A DNA stretch of 64,000 nt. Origin: Streptomyces asiaticus. Its GTDB lineage: Bacteria; Actinomycetota; Actinomycetes; Streptomycetales; Streptomycetaceae. Every line of letters starts with the position of its first letter. The first letter of the stretch is position 1. The notes under the pieces are model-generated. The model did no database searches. It worked only from the letters and a program-made list of their open reading frames with translations, and had not been told where the DNA came from. The stretch is from positions 2,108,001 through 2,172,000 of the forward strand of contig NZ_JAGSHX010000006.1 of assembly GCF_018138715.1 (NCBI RefSeq), given 5' to 3'. The translations under genes were made by a program, and so were the position numbers. This document shows positions 16,418 to 25,639 of the stretch, one piece after another.

Positions 16418-17998
16418 TCAATGGTGCCGTATCGGGTCCGTGCCGGATCCACGGTTCTCACCGGGTCCGGTACGCGTCTCCCCGGGCTCGGCACGAACGC
16501 GTGTGCGCAAGGCGGCGCCCGCGAGGGCCGCGAGTGCCGCGGTCAGCGCCGTGCAGACCCACCCGGCGCGCAGCGCGTCAAGACCCGGCCGTGCGGCGCC
16601 GCCGGTGATCACGACCAGCGCCGCGACGCCCAGGGCCGAGCCACCCTGCCGGGACATCATCAGCACCCCTGAGCCGAGGGAGAGCTGACGGGCCGGAAGC
16701 AGTCCGGCGGCCGCGAACATCACCGGCTGGTAGAGCCCCGCGCCGAGCCCGGTGAGCACCAGACCGGGCATGAACTCCACGGCGTAGTGCGCACCGTCGC
16801 CGCCCGCGAGGAGCAGCCACCACAGCGGTCCCGCGGCGAAGCACAGCCCGCCGACGATCGCCGCCGTCCGCTCCCCCAGCGCCCGTACGATCCGCCCCGA
16901 CAGCATCGACACCACCAGGACGGTGAGCGGCCAGGGCGTGACGGCGAGGCCCGCACCGGCCGGGGACCAGCCCCACACCCCGGTGAACAGCAGGGTCGCG
17001 GCGAGGAGCGCGGAGCCGTAGGCGAGGAAGTAGCTGAGCAGTCCGAGCGCGGCGGCGGTGAAGGCACGGGTCCGGAACAGCGCGGGGTCCACCACCGGAT
17101 CCGGATGGCGGCGTACGTGCGCCACGGCCAGCACGCCCACGACCAGGCCCGCGGCGAGGAAGCCGAGGGTGGCCGGGGCGCCGTGGCCCCAGTCGGCGGC
17201 CTCGACGCAGGCGGTGGTGAGGGACCCGGTGCCGAGGAGGACCAGCAGCGTGCCCAGCGGATCGAGGCGGCGGCGCTCACCGCGTACGGGCTCGGTGCGT
17301 GCGGGCCCGGTGCGCGGCAGCAGCCGCAGCCCGGCCACCCAGGCCAGCAGCACCACGGGCGGGTTGATGAGGAAGATCCAGCGCCAGTCGGAGGCGGCCA
17401 GCAGTCCGCCCGCCACCGGCCCCGAACTCGCCGCGACCGCGCTCACCGCCGTCCAGACGCCGACCGCCGTGGCCCGTTCGCGCGGCGGGAAGGCGGGCAG
17501 GGCGAGCGAGAGGGAGGTGGGCACCAGGACGGCCGCCGCCACGCCCTGCACCACGCGCGCCGCGATCAGCGTGCCGAGCCCGGGGGCGGCCCCGCAGGCG
17601 AGGGAGGCGAGCCCGAACAGCGCGATACCGGTCAGGAACGAGCGCCGCCCGCCGATCGCGTCGGCCAGCCGCCCGGCCGGGACCAGCAGCGCCGCGAGCA
17701 CGATGGTGTAGGCGTTGAGCACCCAGGACAGGTCGGCGGTGGAGGCCGAGCGGAAGTCCGCGCCGATCGCGGGGAAGGCGATATTGACCGCGATCATGTC
17801 GAGCACGGCGAGGAACTGGGCCGCCGACGCGACGGCGAGGATCAGCCAGCGGCGGCGGCCGGGGGGCGCGTCGGGGGTGTCGGCCGTATCCGAAGTGTCG
17901 GCCGTATCCGAAGTGTCGGGGCCGGGGGCCGTATCCGGGGCGTCGGGGGCGGGGGCGGGCACACCGCTCCCCTGGGCCTTCGAGGAAGGGGTCGTCAT
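16418..17998 (-). CDS. MFS drug/multidrug efflux transporter (DHA2/EmrB-like)
   Basis: 526 residues with about 14 hydrophobic segments after a hydrophilic N-terminus. Motif A-like GRLADAIGGRRSFLTG (residues about 100-115) and the motif C-like VAASSGPVAGGLLAASDWRWIFLIN are those of 14-TM proton antiporters for drugs. Residues 20-45 hold TSDTAD repeats encoded by tandem 18-base DNA copies near 17880-17920. ATG at 17998 is chosen because the transporter begins just after; the open frame continues upstream only as an antisense of the divergent gene. It is divergent from an AraC/GlxA regulator 54 bases away, which probably controls it. Confidence 0.87.
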   Translation of the reverse strand: MTTPSSKAQGSGVPAPAPDAPDTAPGPDTSDTADTSDTADTPDAPPGRRRWLILAVASAAQFLAVLDMIAVNIAFPAIGADFRSASTADLSWVLNAYTIVLAALLVPAGRLADAIGGRRSFLTGIALFGLASLACGAAPGLGTLIAARVVQGVAAAVLVPTSLSLALPAFPPRERATAVGVWTAVSAVAASSGPVAGGLLAASDWRWIFLINPPVVLLAWVAGLRLLPRTGPARTEPVRGERRRLDPLGTLLVLLGTGSLTTACVEAADWGHGAPATLGFLAAGLVVGVLAVAHVRRHPDPVVDPALFRTRAFTAAALGLLSYFLAYGSALLAATLLFTGVWGWSPAGAGLAVTPWPLTVLVVSMLSGRIVRALGERTAAIVGGLCFAAGPLWWLLLAGGDGAHYAVEFMPGLVLTGLGAGLYQPVMFAAAGLLPARQLSLGSGVLMMSRQGGSALGVAALVVITGGAARPGLDALRAGWVCTALTAALAALAGAALRTRVRAEPGETRTGPGENRGSGTDPIRHH

Positions 17999-18052
17999 GC
18001 CCGTCCAGCATCGGCCCCGGGGCACGGCGGAACGAGTGGCAGGAGTGACAGC

Positions 18053-19060
18053 ATGCGCTACATTTCTGCCATGCGGTCCATCGCCCTCGCCGTCACCCCG
18101 GGCATGCCGATCTTCGATCTGGCGGTGCCCTGCCATGTCTTCGGCTCCGATCGCCCCGGACTCCCCGACCCCTGGTACGAGCTGCGGGTCTGTGCGATCG
18201 GGCCGGGCGGCGAGGGGGCCGGTGCACCGGTCGCCGCCCGCTCGTGGTTCGCCACCCATACCCCGTACGGCACCGAGGAGCTGATCGCTGCGGACACCGT
18301 GATCGTCCCGGCCTCGGCCGATGTGCGCGGCGATCCGCCCCAGGAGCTGATCGACGCGCTCCACGAGGCCCATCGGCGCGGCGCCCGCATCGTGTCGCTG
18401 TGCTCGGGCGCGTTCACCCTCGCCGCGACCGGACTGCTCGACGGTCGTACGGCGGCCACCCACTGGATGTACGCGGCGCTGTTCGCCGAGCGCTATCCGG
18501 CCGTACGGCTCGACCCGTCCGTGCTCTACGTCGACCACGGCGATGTGCTGACGGGGGCGGGGTCCACGGCGTGCATCGACGTCTGTCTGCATCTGGTGCG
18601 CGAGGACTACGGCACCGAGGCGGCGAACACCCTGGCCCGGCAGCTCGTCGCACCCGCCCACCGGCCGGGCGGCCAGGCCCAGTACATCGAGTCCCCGCTG
18701 CCGGAGCGCACCGACGACTCGCTCGCCCCGCTGCTGCACTGGGCCGCCGAGCGGCTGCACGAGCCGCTGACCGTGGCCGACCTGGCCCACCGCGCCCACA
18801 CCAGCCCGCGCACCCTGGTCCGCCGCTTCCACGCCGCCACGGGCACGACGCCGCTGCGCTGGCTCCAGGGCCAGCGGATCGCGCGCGCCCGGGAGCTGCT
18901 GGAGGGCGGCGATCTGCCGGTGGACCGGATCGCGGAACTGTGCGGACTGGGCACGGCGGCCAACCTGCGCCGCCACTTCACCCGGGCGGTCGGGGTGCCC
19001 CCACACGACTACCGCCGCGCCTTCCGCGCCCGGGAGGCGCGGACGCCCTCGGCCGTCTGA
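18053..19060 (+). CDS. GlxA-type AraC family transcriptional regulator
   Basis: 335 residues. An N-terminal DJ-1/PfpI-like amidotransferase-fold domain (about 5-185) carries the nucleophile-elbow-like CSGAFTLAATGLLDGRTAATHW. A C-terminal AraC double helix-turn-helix (about 225-325) includes VADLAHRAHTSPRTLVRRFHAATG and a second HTH VDRIAELCGLGTAANLRRHF. AGGAG at 18041-18045 precedes the ATG at 18053 by 7 bases, and a second ATG at 18071 is possible. The divergent arrangement with the MFS efflux gene suggests local control. The ligand is unknown. Confidence 0.88.
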   Translation: MRYISAMRSIALAVTPGMPIFDLAVPCHVFGSDRPGLPDPWYELRVCAIGPGGEGAGAPVAARSWFATHTPYGTEELIAADTVIVPASADVRGDPPQELIDALHEAHRRGARIVSLCSGAFTLAATGLLDGRTAATHWMYAALFAERYPAVRLDPSVLYVDHGDVLTGAGSTACIDVCLHLVREDYGTEAANTLARQLVAPAHRPGGQAQYIESPLPERTDDSLAPLLHWAAERLHEPLTVADLAHRAHTSPRTLVRRFHAATGTTPLRWLQGQRIARARELLEGGDLPVDRIAELCGLGTAANLRRHFTRAVGVPPHDYRRAFRAREARTPSAV

Positions 19061-19109
19061 CGCGGGGCGCGCCGGGCCTCACCCCCGGCCCGCGTCCACC
19101 TCGGGCCAC

Positions 19110-19146
19110 GGCCCTGGGCCCCGAGGCCATCTCGAGGCCCAGGGCC
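19110..19146. terminator. Strong hairpin downstream of the GlxA-type regulator
   Basis: GGCCCTGGGCC... at 19110 pairs with ...GGCCCAGGGCC ending at 19146. The stem can be drawn to 16 pairs with one mismatch around a 5-base loop. It lies 50 bases after the regulator's stop. The gene beyond, Pnkp, is convergent, so this may terminate both. There is no T-run, as is usual in Streptomyces. Confidence 0.6.
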
Positions 19147-19176
19147 GTCGTCCCGGCCCCCGTCCCTCGCGCCCCC

Positions 19177-19331
19177 GGCCCGGGGCCGATCCGCGTCCGC
19201 GCTGAGGCCCGGGGCCGATCCGCGTCCGCGCTGCGGGCCGGGCCCGGGCCGCCAGGCTCTGGGCCCCGGGCTCTGGGCCCCGGGCTCTGGGCCCCGGGCT
19301 CTGGGCCCCGGGCTCTGGGGCGGAGCCCCAG
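19177..19331. repeat. Tandem repeat block: 29-base duplication, four 14-base units, hairpin
   Basis: A 29-base duplication (GGGGCCGATCCGCGTCCGCG at 19182 and 19211) is followed by four perfect copies of GGGCCCCGGGCTCT at 19261-19316. Then comes the hairpin CTGGGGC-GGA-GCCCCAG at 19315-19331. The following TTGTGGGAAGGGGCGGGGA is a sequence I remember as widespread in Streptomyces intergenic DNA. Nothing coding is seen in 19061-19407. Confidence 0.75.
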
Positions 19332-19407
19332 TTGTGGGAAGGGGCGGGGAGGGGAACAGCCCGCCGCAGGCGTACGCGTACCGCCGGACACCCCCAGACC
19401 GCCGTCC

Positions 19408-22026
19408 CTACAACCGTGGGTCCACCGGCTCCGACTCCAGCGCGAGCACCGCGAAGACCGCCTCGTGGACGCGCCACAGGGGCTCGCCCTCCGCCAGCCG
19501 GTCCAGCGCCTCCAGGCCGAGCGCGTACTCGCGCAGGGCGAGTGAGCGCTTGTGACCCAGGTGGCGCTCGCGCAGGCGGGCCAGGTTCTCCGGGCGGGTG
19601 TACTCCGGGCCGTAGATGATGCGCAGATACTCGCGGCCCCGGCACTTCACGCCCGGCTGGACCAGTCGGCCGTCGCCCTTGCGGACGAAGCCCTGGAGCG
19701 GCTTGACCACCATGCCCTCGCCGCCCTCGGCCGTCAGCTCCAGCCACCACCGCACGCCATCGGCGACCGACGCCTCGTCCTCGGTGTCGACGATCAGCCG
19801 GCGGGTGGGGGTCAACAGCCGGGCGCCGTCGGCGGCCGGCTTCTCCGCCTCGATCATCCGGTCGATCAGGGCGAGCTGCTGGTCGTGCGGGAGCGCGGTG
19901 GCGAGGTTGCGACCCTGGACGGCCAGGATCTGGAACGGCGCCATCCGGATACCGTTCAGCCCGTCGACCGGCCAGCAGTAACGCCGGTAGGCATCGGTGA
20001 ACGCGGCCGCGTCCGACGCCCGTTCACGCTGCTTGTCCAGCAGCGCGGACACCTCGACGCCGCGCGCCTCCGCGCCCTCCAGCGCCGCGAGGACGCCGGG
20101 GAGGACGGCACGCGAGGCGGCGCCCACCGCCGCGTACTGGTGGCGCAGCAGCCCCTCGGCCTTGAGCGACCACGGCATCAACTCGGCGTCCAGCAACAGC
20201 CAGTCGGTGTCCAGCTCCTGCCACAGCCCGGCCCGATCGAGGCAGTTGCCCAGCCCGCGCAGCACGGTCTCCGTGAGCTGGGCGTCGTCGAAGAACGGCC
20301 GTCCGGTACGGGTGTGGATCGCGCCGGAGACGCCGTCCGGCGTGCCGAACCGCTCCCGCGCGACATCCGCGTCACGGCACACCAGCGCCACCGCACGCGA
20401 GCCCATGTGCTTCTCCTCGCAGATCACCTGGCGCACCCCGTCCGCGCGGTAGGCGGCGAACGCCTCCGCCGGATGCTCGAGGAAGCCGCCGTCGGCGGCT
20501 CCGCCGCCGGTCCCCTCCTTGGAGGTGGCGGTCGGCGCCATGGTGGGCGGGAGATAGCCGAGCAGCCGGGGGGCGACCGCGAAACGGCTCATGACCTCCA
20601 GCGCCGCCGCCGCGTTCTCCTCCTTGACCGCGATCCGGCCCATGTGGCGGGTCTCGACGATACGGCGGCCCCGCACGTCGCCCAGGTCGAGCGGACGGCC
20701 GTCGGAGCCTCCGGGAGTCTCGGTGGTCAGCGGCTTGACCGGTTCGTACCAGACCCGCTCGGCCGGGACGTCCACCAGCTCGCGCTCCGGCCAGCGCAGC
20801 GCGGTCATCCGGCCGCCGAAGACACAGCCGGTGTCCAGGCAGATGGTGTTGTTGAGCCAGGAGGCGCGGGGGGTGGGGGTGTGGCCGTAGACGACGGCGG
20901 CGCGGCCGCGGTAGTCCTCGGCCCACGGATAGCGCACGGGCAGGCCGAACTCATCGGTCTCCCCGGTCGTCTCCCCGTACAGGGCGTGCGAACGGACCCG
21001 GCCGGACGTGCGGCCGTGGTACTTCTCGGGCAGCCCGGCGTGACACACCACCAGCGACCCGCCGTCCAGTACGTAGTGGCTGACCAGCGACTCGATGAAG
21101 TCCCGCGCCCGGTCGACGAAGGCCGGGTCCGCCCGGTGCTCCCGGTCCAGCTGCTCCACGGTCTCGGCGAGGCCATGGGTGACCCGCACCTTGCGCCCCT
21201 TGAGGTAGCGGGCGAGCTTGTTCTCGTGGTTGCCGGGCACGCACAGGGCCGCGCCGGAGGCGACCATGCCCATCACCAGGCGCAGCACCCCGGGGCTGTC
21301 GGGGCCGCGGTCGACGAGGTCGCCGACGAAGACCGCCGTACGGCCCTCGGGGTGGCCGGCGTCGACCGGGCGGCCGAGGTCGTCACGGCGCAGGGCGTAG
21401 CCCAGCTTGCCCAGCAGGGTCTCCAGCTCGGAGCGGCAGCCGTGGATGTCGCCGATGATGTCGAACGGGCCGGTGAGATGGCGCAGATCGTTGTAGCGGC
21501 GCTCGGTGGCGACCTGCGCGGCCTCGACCTCCTCGGCGCCGCGCAGGACGTGCACCTTGCGGAACCCCTCGCGCTCCAGGGACTTCAGCGAGCGGCGCAG
21601 CTCACGGCGCTGGCGGGGGATGACATGGCCGGGCATTCCGGCGCGGTCGGGGCGCTGGGTGTTGCGCCGGGCGCACTCGCCCTCGGGGACGTCGAGGACG
21701 ATCGCCACGGGCAGGACGTCATGCTCCCGCGCGAGCGCGATCAGGCTGCGGCGGGACTCGCTGCGGACGTTGGTGGCGTCGATGACGGTCAGCCGTCCGG
21801 CCGCCAGCCGCTTGCCGACGATGTAGTGGAGCACGTCGAAGGCGTCGGGGGTGGCGCTCTGGTCGTTCTCGTCGTCGGCGACGAGCCCGCGGCAGACGTC
21901 GGAGGAGACGATCTGGGTGGGCAGGAAGTGGCGCCGGGCGAAGGTGGACTTGCCGGAGCCGGTGGTGCCGACGAGCACCACGAGGGACAGGTCGGGCACG
22001 CCGATGGTGCGCTTCTCCTCGGTCAT
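19408..22026 (-). CDS. pnkp: Polynucleotide kinase-phosphatase-ligase (bacterial Pnkp)
   Basis: 872 residues, the size of clostridial Pnkp (about 870). Three modules occur in order. The 5'-OH kinase has P-loop GTTGSGKST at 20-28 and SSDVCRG. A metallophosphatase (from about 190) has DIIGDIHG, GDLVDRGPDS and PGNHENK. A C-terminal nucleotidyltransferase has Lys539 in EEKHMGSRA, where AMP attaches, and EGMVVKP. It heals 2',3'-cyclic phosphate and 5'-OH ends of cut RNA and starts sealing with Hen1. It overlaps hen1 by 4 bases (ATGA at 22023-22026), as expected for the conserved pair. All three active sites look intact. Confidence 0.95.
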   Translation of the reverse strand: MTEEKRTIGVPDLSLVVLVGTTGSGKSTFARRHFLPTQIVSSDVCRGLVADDENDQSATPDAFDVLHYIVGKRLAAGRLTVIDATNVRSESRRSLIALAREHDVLPVAIVLDVPEGECARRNTQRPDRAGMPGHVIPRQRRELRRSLKSLEREGFRKVHVLRGAEEVEAAQVATERRYNDLRHLTGPFDIIGDIHGCRSELETLLGKLGYALRRDDLGRPVDAGHPEGRTAVFVGDLVDRGPDSPGVLRLVMGMVASGAALCVPGNHENKLARYLKGRKVRVTHGLAETVEQLDREHRADPAFVDRARDFIESLVSHYVLDGGSLVVCHAGLPEKYHGRTSGRVRSHALYGETTGETDEFGLPVRYPWAEDYRGRAAVVYGHTPTPRASWLNNTICLDTGCVFGGRMTALRWPERELVDVPAERVWYEPVKPLTTETPGGSDGRPLDLGDVRGRRIVETRHMGRIAVKEENAAAALEVMSRFAVAPRLLGYLPPTMAPTATSKEGTGGGAADGGFLEHPAEAFAAYRADGVRQVICEEKHMGSRAVALVCRDADVARERFGTPDGVSGAIHTRTGRPFFDDAQLTETVLRGLGNCLDRAGLWQELDTDWLLLDAELMPWSLKAEGLLRHQYAAVGAASRAVLPGVLAALEGAEARGVEVSALLDKQRERASDAAAFTDAYRRYCWPVDGLNGIRMAPFQILAVQGRNLATALPHDQQLALIDRMIEAEKPAADGARLLTPTRRLIVDTEDEASVADGVRWWLELTAEGGEGMVVKPLQGFVRKGDGRLVQPGVKCRGREYLRIIYGPEYTRPENLARLRERHLGHKRSLALREYALGLEALDRLAEGEPLWRVHEAVFAVLALESEPVDPRL

Positions 22027-23714
22027 GCCGCGGCCTCCTTCGTCGTGGTCGCCGTCGTGGTCGTCGTCATGGTCGCGTTGGTCGTGGCGGTCGCCGCGGC
22101 GGTGGGAGCCGTGCGTGTCGCGGTGGCCGCGGCGGTCGTATCAGCCGTGGCGGCCGCGGTGGCCGCGGCAGTCGTGGCGGTGCGGTCGCCGCTCCGGCTG
22201 TCCGTGCCGCCGTCGCCGCCCTTGGCGGCCACGCGGAAGAGCGCCAGCTGGGTGGGCGGGCCGACCTCGGGGTCCTCGAGGCCGACGGGGCGGAACTCCA
22301 CCGCGTAGCCGTGCCGTTCGGCGACCTGCCCCGCCCAGGTCCGGAACTCCTCGCGGGTCCACTCGAAGCGGTGGTCGCCGTGGCGCATCCGCCCGGCGGG
22401 CAGGGTCTCCCAGCGCACGTTGTACTCCACGTTGGGCGTGGTCACCACGACGGCCTTGGGCCGTGCGGCGCCGAACACCACATGTTCAAGGGCGGGCAGC
22501 CGGGGCTGATCCACATGCTCGATCACCTCGCTGAGCACCGCCGCGTCATATCCGGCGAGCCGGGAGTCGGTGTAGGTGAGCGCGCCCTGGGTCAGCTTCA
22601 GCCGGGCCGACTGCCGCTCGGCCGCGCCCGTGTCGAAGCCGGGGCGGTCCAGCCGCAGCCTCCGCGCCGCCTCGTTGAGCGCGCGCATCGACACATCGAC
22701 GCCCACGATCTCGGTGAACCGCGCCTCCTTCAGCAGCGCGCCCAGCAACTGGCCCCGGCCGCACCCCAGATCGAGCACCCGGGCCGCCCCGACCCCGCGC
22801 AGGGCGTCGAGTATCGCCTCCCGCCGCCGTACCGCCAGTGGCACCGGCCGCTCCTCGGAACCCTCCTCGCTCTCGTCCTCCTCCATCAGCTCGGCCGCCG
22901 CCGGTTCGCCGACGGCGTTGTCGATCTCCTCCGCCGCGGTGTCGTCGGCCTCGGCGAGCCGCGCCAGCTCCAGCCGCTCCAGCGCGCTGCGCGTCAGCGA
23001 CCAGCGGCGGGCCAGATAGCGGTTGGTGATCAGCCGCTGCTCGGGGTGGCTCTCCAGCCAGCCCTCACCGGAGCGCAGCAGCTTGTCGACCTCGTCCGGG
23101 GCGACCCAGTAGTGCTTGGCGTCGTCGAGCACGGGCAGCAGCACATACAGATGGCGCAGGGCGTCGGCCAACCGCAGCTCGCCCTCCAGCACCAGCCGTA
23201 CGTACCGCGACTCGCCCCATGCCGGGAACTCCTCGTCCAGCGCCACCGGCTCGGCCGTCACCGCCCAGCCCAGCGGCTCGAAGAGCCGCTCGACCAGGGC
23301 GGCGCCGCCGCGCGCGGGCAGCGCGGGCAGCTCGATCCGCAGCGGCAGCGCCCGCTCCGGCAGCTCGGGCCGGGCCTTGCACTGGCCCCGCAGAGCGCTG
23401 GAGAAGACCGCGCTCAGCGCGACGGCCAACAGGGAGGAGGCGGCATACGGGCGGTCGTTGACGTACTGCGCGAGCGCGGAGTCGGGGGCGCCGCCCCGGC
23501 CCTTGCCGCGGCCCCGCCGCACCAGCGCCACGGGGTCCACCTCCAACAGCAGCGCCGCGGTGCAGCGTTCGGCGGTCGCCTCGGGGTAGAGGACATGCGC
23601 GGTGCCGTAGGAGGTCGAGAACCGCTGCGCCTTGTCGGGATGCTTGTGCAGCAGAAACCCGAGGTCGGTCGCGGGGCGCTCGGCGGTGCCGGTGGTGGTT
23701 ATCGTCAAGAACAC
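22023..23714 (-). CDS. hen1: Hen1: 3'-terminal RNA ribose 2'-O-methyltransferase with Thr/Ala-rich tail
   Basis: 563 residues from GTG 23714, matching the family start FLTITTTG...ATDLGFLLHKHPDKAQ; the ATG at 23747 adds only 11 atypical residues. The N-terminal half supports Pnkp ligation. The C-terminal methyltransferase has SAM motif VLDLGCGRGQLLGALL and the metal-binding EVIEHVDQPR...HGDHRFEW (Glu, Glu, His, His). Methylating the 3'-end 2'-OH before ligation protects the repaired junction from re-cutting. Unusual: the last about 60 residues are almost only Thr and Ala (22026-22200), from degenerate GTC/GCC-type triplet repeats. This looks like slippage expansion and is absent from the functional core. 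Confidence 0.93.
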   Translation of the reverse strand: MFLTITTTGTAERPATDLGFLLHKHPDKAQRFSTSYGTAHVLYPEATAERCTAALLLEVDPVALVRRGRGKGRGGAPDSALAQYVNDRPYAASSLLAVALSAVFSSALRGQCKARPELPERALPLRIELPALPARGGAALVERLFEPLGWAVTAEPVALDEEFPAWGESRYVRLVLEGELRLADALRHLYVLLPVLDDAKHYWVAPDEVDKLLRSGEGWLESHPEQRLITNRYLARRWSLTRSALERLELARLAEADDTAAEEIDNAVGEPAAAELMEEDESEEGSEERPVPLAVRRREAILDALRGVGAARVLDLGCGRGQLLGALLKEARFTEIVGVDVSMRALNEAARRLRLDRPGFDTGAAERQSARLKLTQGALTYTDSRLAGYDAAVLSEVIEHVDQPRLPALEHVVFGAARPKAVVVTTPNVEYNVRWETLPAGRMRHGDHRFEWTREEFRTWAGQVAERHGYAVEFRPVGLEDPEVGPPTQLALFRVAAKGGDGGTDSRSGDRTATTAAATAAATADTTAAATATRTAPTAAATATTNATMTTTTTATTTKEAAA

Positions 23715-23747
23715 CCGTCCGAGTATCGCCCGACGGCCCTCCCCCAC

Positions 23748-24674
23748 CTAATGGTTTCTCACCACCGCCGCCAGCTCCGCGATCCGCTCCGGGCCCACCC
23801 GGCAGCAGCCGCCGATGAGCCGCGCCCCCGCGTCCCGCCATGCCTTCACCCGCCCCGGGTCGAAGGTCGCCCGGCCGCGCCAGCTCCGTGCCGTGGCATC
23901 CCACTCCTCTCCGCTGTTCGGATAGACCACCACCGGCTTGCCGGTGATGTCGGCCGCGATCTCCACGGCCCGGTCCGCGTCGCCCGGCTCACAGCAGTTG
24001 ACGCCGACGGCGATCACCTGGTCGACCCCCGCGGCCAGGGCGAACGCGTCCCTCAGCGGCTGCCCGGCCCGGGTGGTCTCCCCCGCGATGCTGTAGGAGA
24101 GCCAGACCGGAACCCCGCATCCCTCGGCGGCGCTCAGCATCGCCGCGGCCTCATCGGCGTCCGGCACCGTCTCCAGCGCCAGCGCGTCGGGCCCGGCCGC
24201 GGCCAGGGCCTCGATCCTCGGCCGGTGGAACCGGGCCAGCTCGGCCACGCTCAGCCCGTACCGCCCGCGGTACTCGCTGCCGTCGGCCAGCATCGCCCCG
24301 TACGGGCCGACGGAGGCGGCGACCCACACCGGCCCCGCGCCCCGCTCGCCCCCTGCCGTCCGTTCGGCGGCCGTGCGCGCCAGCTCGACGCTGCGCCGCA
24401 GCAGCGCCGTGGCCTCCTCGCGGCCCACGCCCCGGTGGGCGAACCCCTCGTAGGTGGCCTGATAGCTGCCCGTGATGAGCACCCGCGCGCCCGCCCGGGC
24501 GTAGGCGGTGTGGGCCGCCTCGATTCGCCCCGGGTCGTCGGCCAGCAGCCGGGCCGACCACAGCTCGTCGGAGAGATCACAGCCCTGTGCCTCCAACTGG
24601 TTGGAGAGACCGCCGTCGAGGACGAGCGGTCCGCGCTCCAGCGCGGCGGCCAGGGAGGTGGGGGTTACGGACAT
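23748..24674 (-). CDS. mmuM: Homocysteine S-methyltransferase family protein
   Basis: 308 residues from ATG 24674. Zinc-binding cysteines are in GVNCCEP and GGCCRVGP, with LVLDGGLSNQLE at the start, as in MmuM/YagD enzymes. These methylate homocysteine using S-methylmethionine or S-adenosylmethionine to give methionine. The open frame continues upstream to 24926 only as overlap with the next gene. It lies 33 bases upstream of hen1 on the same strand and 23 bases downstream of an F420-type oxidoreductase, possibly read through, with no obvious functional link. Confidence 0.88.
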   Translation of the reverse strand: MSVTPTSLAAALERGPLVLDGGLSNQLEAQGCDLSDELWSARLLADDPGRIEAAHTAYARAGARVLITGSYQATYEGFAHRGVGREEATALLRRSVELARTAAERTAGGERGAGPVWVAASVGPYGAMLADGSEYRGRYGLSVAELARFHRPRIEALAAAGPDALALETVPDADEAAAMLSAAEGCGVPVWLSYSIAGETTRAGQPLRDAFALAAGVDQVIAVGVNCCEPGDADRAVEIAADITGKPVVVYPNSGEEWDATARSWRGRATFDPGRVKAWRDAGARLIGGCCRVGPERIAELAAVVRNH

Positions 24675-24697
24675 CACGGGTGCTCCTGGTGGTGCGC

Positions 24698-25621
24698 TCA
24701 GCCCAGCTGGGCCTGGACCTGCGAGGAAATCAGCTCCAGGTGGTCGAGGTCGTTCAGGTCCAGCATCTGGAGGTAGAGCCGGGAGGCGCCCGCCTCCGCA
24801 TAGCGGCCGATCTTCTCGACCACCTCGGCCGGGGAGCCCGCCAGACCGTTCTCCTTCAGCTCCCCGACCTCGCGGCCGATCGCCGCGGCCCGCCGGGCGA
24901 CCTCGGCGTCGTCCTTGCCCACGCACACCACCAGCGCGTTCGAGTACACCAGGTCGTCGCCCTTGCGGCCGGCGGCCTCGGCCGCCTCCCGCACCCGGCC
25001 GAACTGGTGCTCGCTGTCCTCGGGCGAGGCGAACGGCATATTGAACTCATCCGCGTACCGAGCGGCCAGCCGCGGGGTGCGGGTGGCCCCCAGGCCGCCG
25101 ATCAGCACCGGCACCTTGCTCTGCGCGGGCTTGGGCAGCCCCGGGGAGTCCACCAGCTGGTAGTGGGCACCGTCATGGCCGAAGGTCTCGCCGACCGGGG
25201 TCTGCCACAGCCCGGTGACGATGGCCAGCTGCTCCTCCAGCCGGGCGAACTTCTCCTTCGGGAAGGGGATCCCATAGGCCCGGTGCTCCTCCTCGAACCA
25301 GCCCGCGCCCAGGCCCAGCTCGACTCGTCCGCCCGACATCTGGTCGACCTGCGCGACCTGGATCGCCAGCACACCGGGCAGCCGGAAGGTGGCGGCGGTC
25401 ATCAGGGTGCCCAGCCGGATCCGCCGGGTCTCGCGGGCCAGCCCGGCCAGGGTGATCCAGGCGTCGGTGGGGCCAGGGAGGCCGTCCACGTCTCCCATGT
25501 GGAGGTAGTGGTCGGACCGGAAGAAGGCGTCGAATCCGAGGTCCTCGGTGGCCTTGGCGACGGTGAGCAGCGTGTCGTAGGTCGCCCCCTGCTGGGGCTC
25601 GGTGAAGATGCGAAGATCCAT
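24698..25621 (-). CDS. LLM-class F420-dependent oxidoreductase
   Basis: 307 residues from the second Met (25621: MDLRIFTEPQQGA), the usual family start; an ATG at 25630 adds three. Luciferase-like TIM barrel signatures: FDAFFRSDHYLHM (about 30-42), TRRIRLGTLM, QVDQMSGGRVELGLGAGWFEEEHRAYGIPFP, and VLIGGLGATRTPRLAARYADEFN. These match actinobacterial coenzyme F420-using hydride transfer enzymes. Substrate unknown. Cytoplasmic and probably co-transcribed with its neighbours. Confidence 0.85.
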   Translation of the reverse strand: MDLRIFTEPQQGATYDTLLTVAKATEDLGFDAFFRSDHYLHMGDVDGLPGPTDAWITLAGLARETRRIRLGTLMTAATFRLPGVLAIQVAQVDQMSGGRVELGLGAGWFEEEHRAYGIPFPKEKFARLEEQLAIVTGLWQTPVGETFGHDGAHYQLVDSPGLPKPAQSKVPVLIGGLGATRTPRLAARYADEFNMPFASPEDSEHQFGRVREAAEAAGRKGDDLVYSNALVVCVGKDDAEVARRAAAIGREVGELKENGLAGSPAEVVEKIGRYAEAGASRLYLQMLDLNDLDHLELISSQVQAQLG

Positions 25622-25639
25622 GGCACCCATCCTGCCTCG

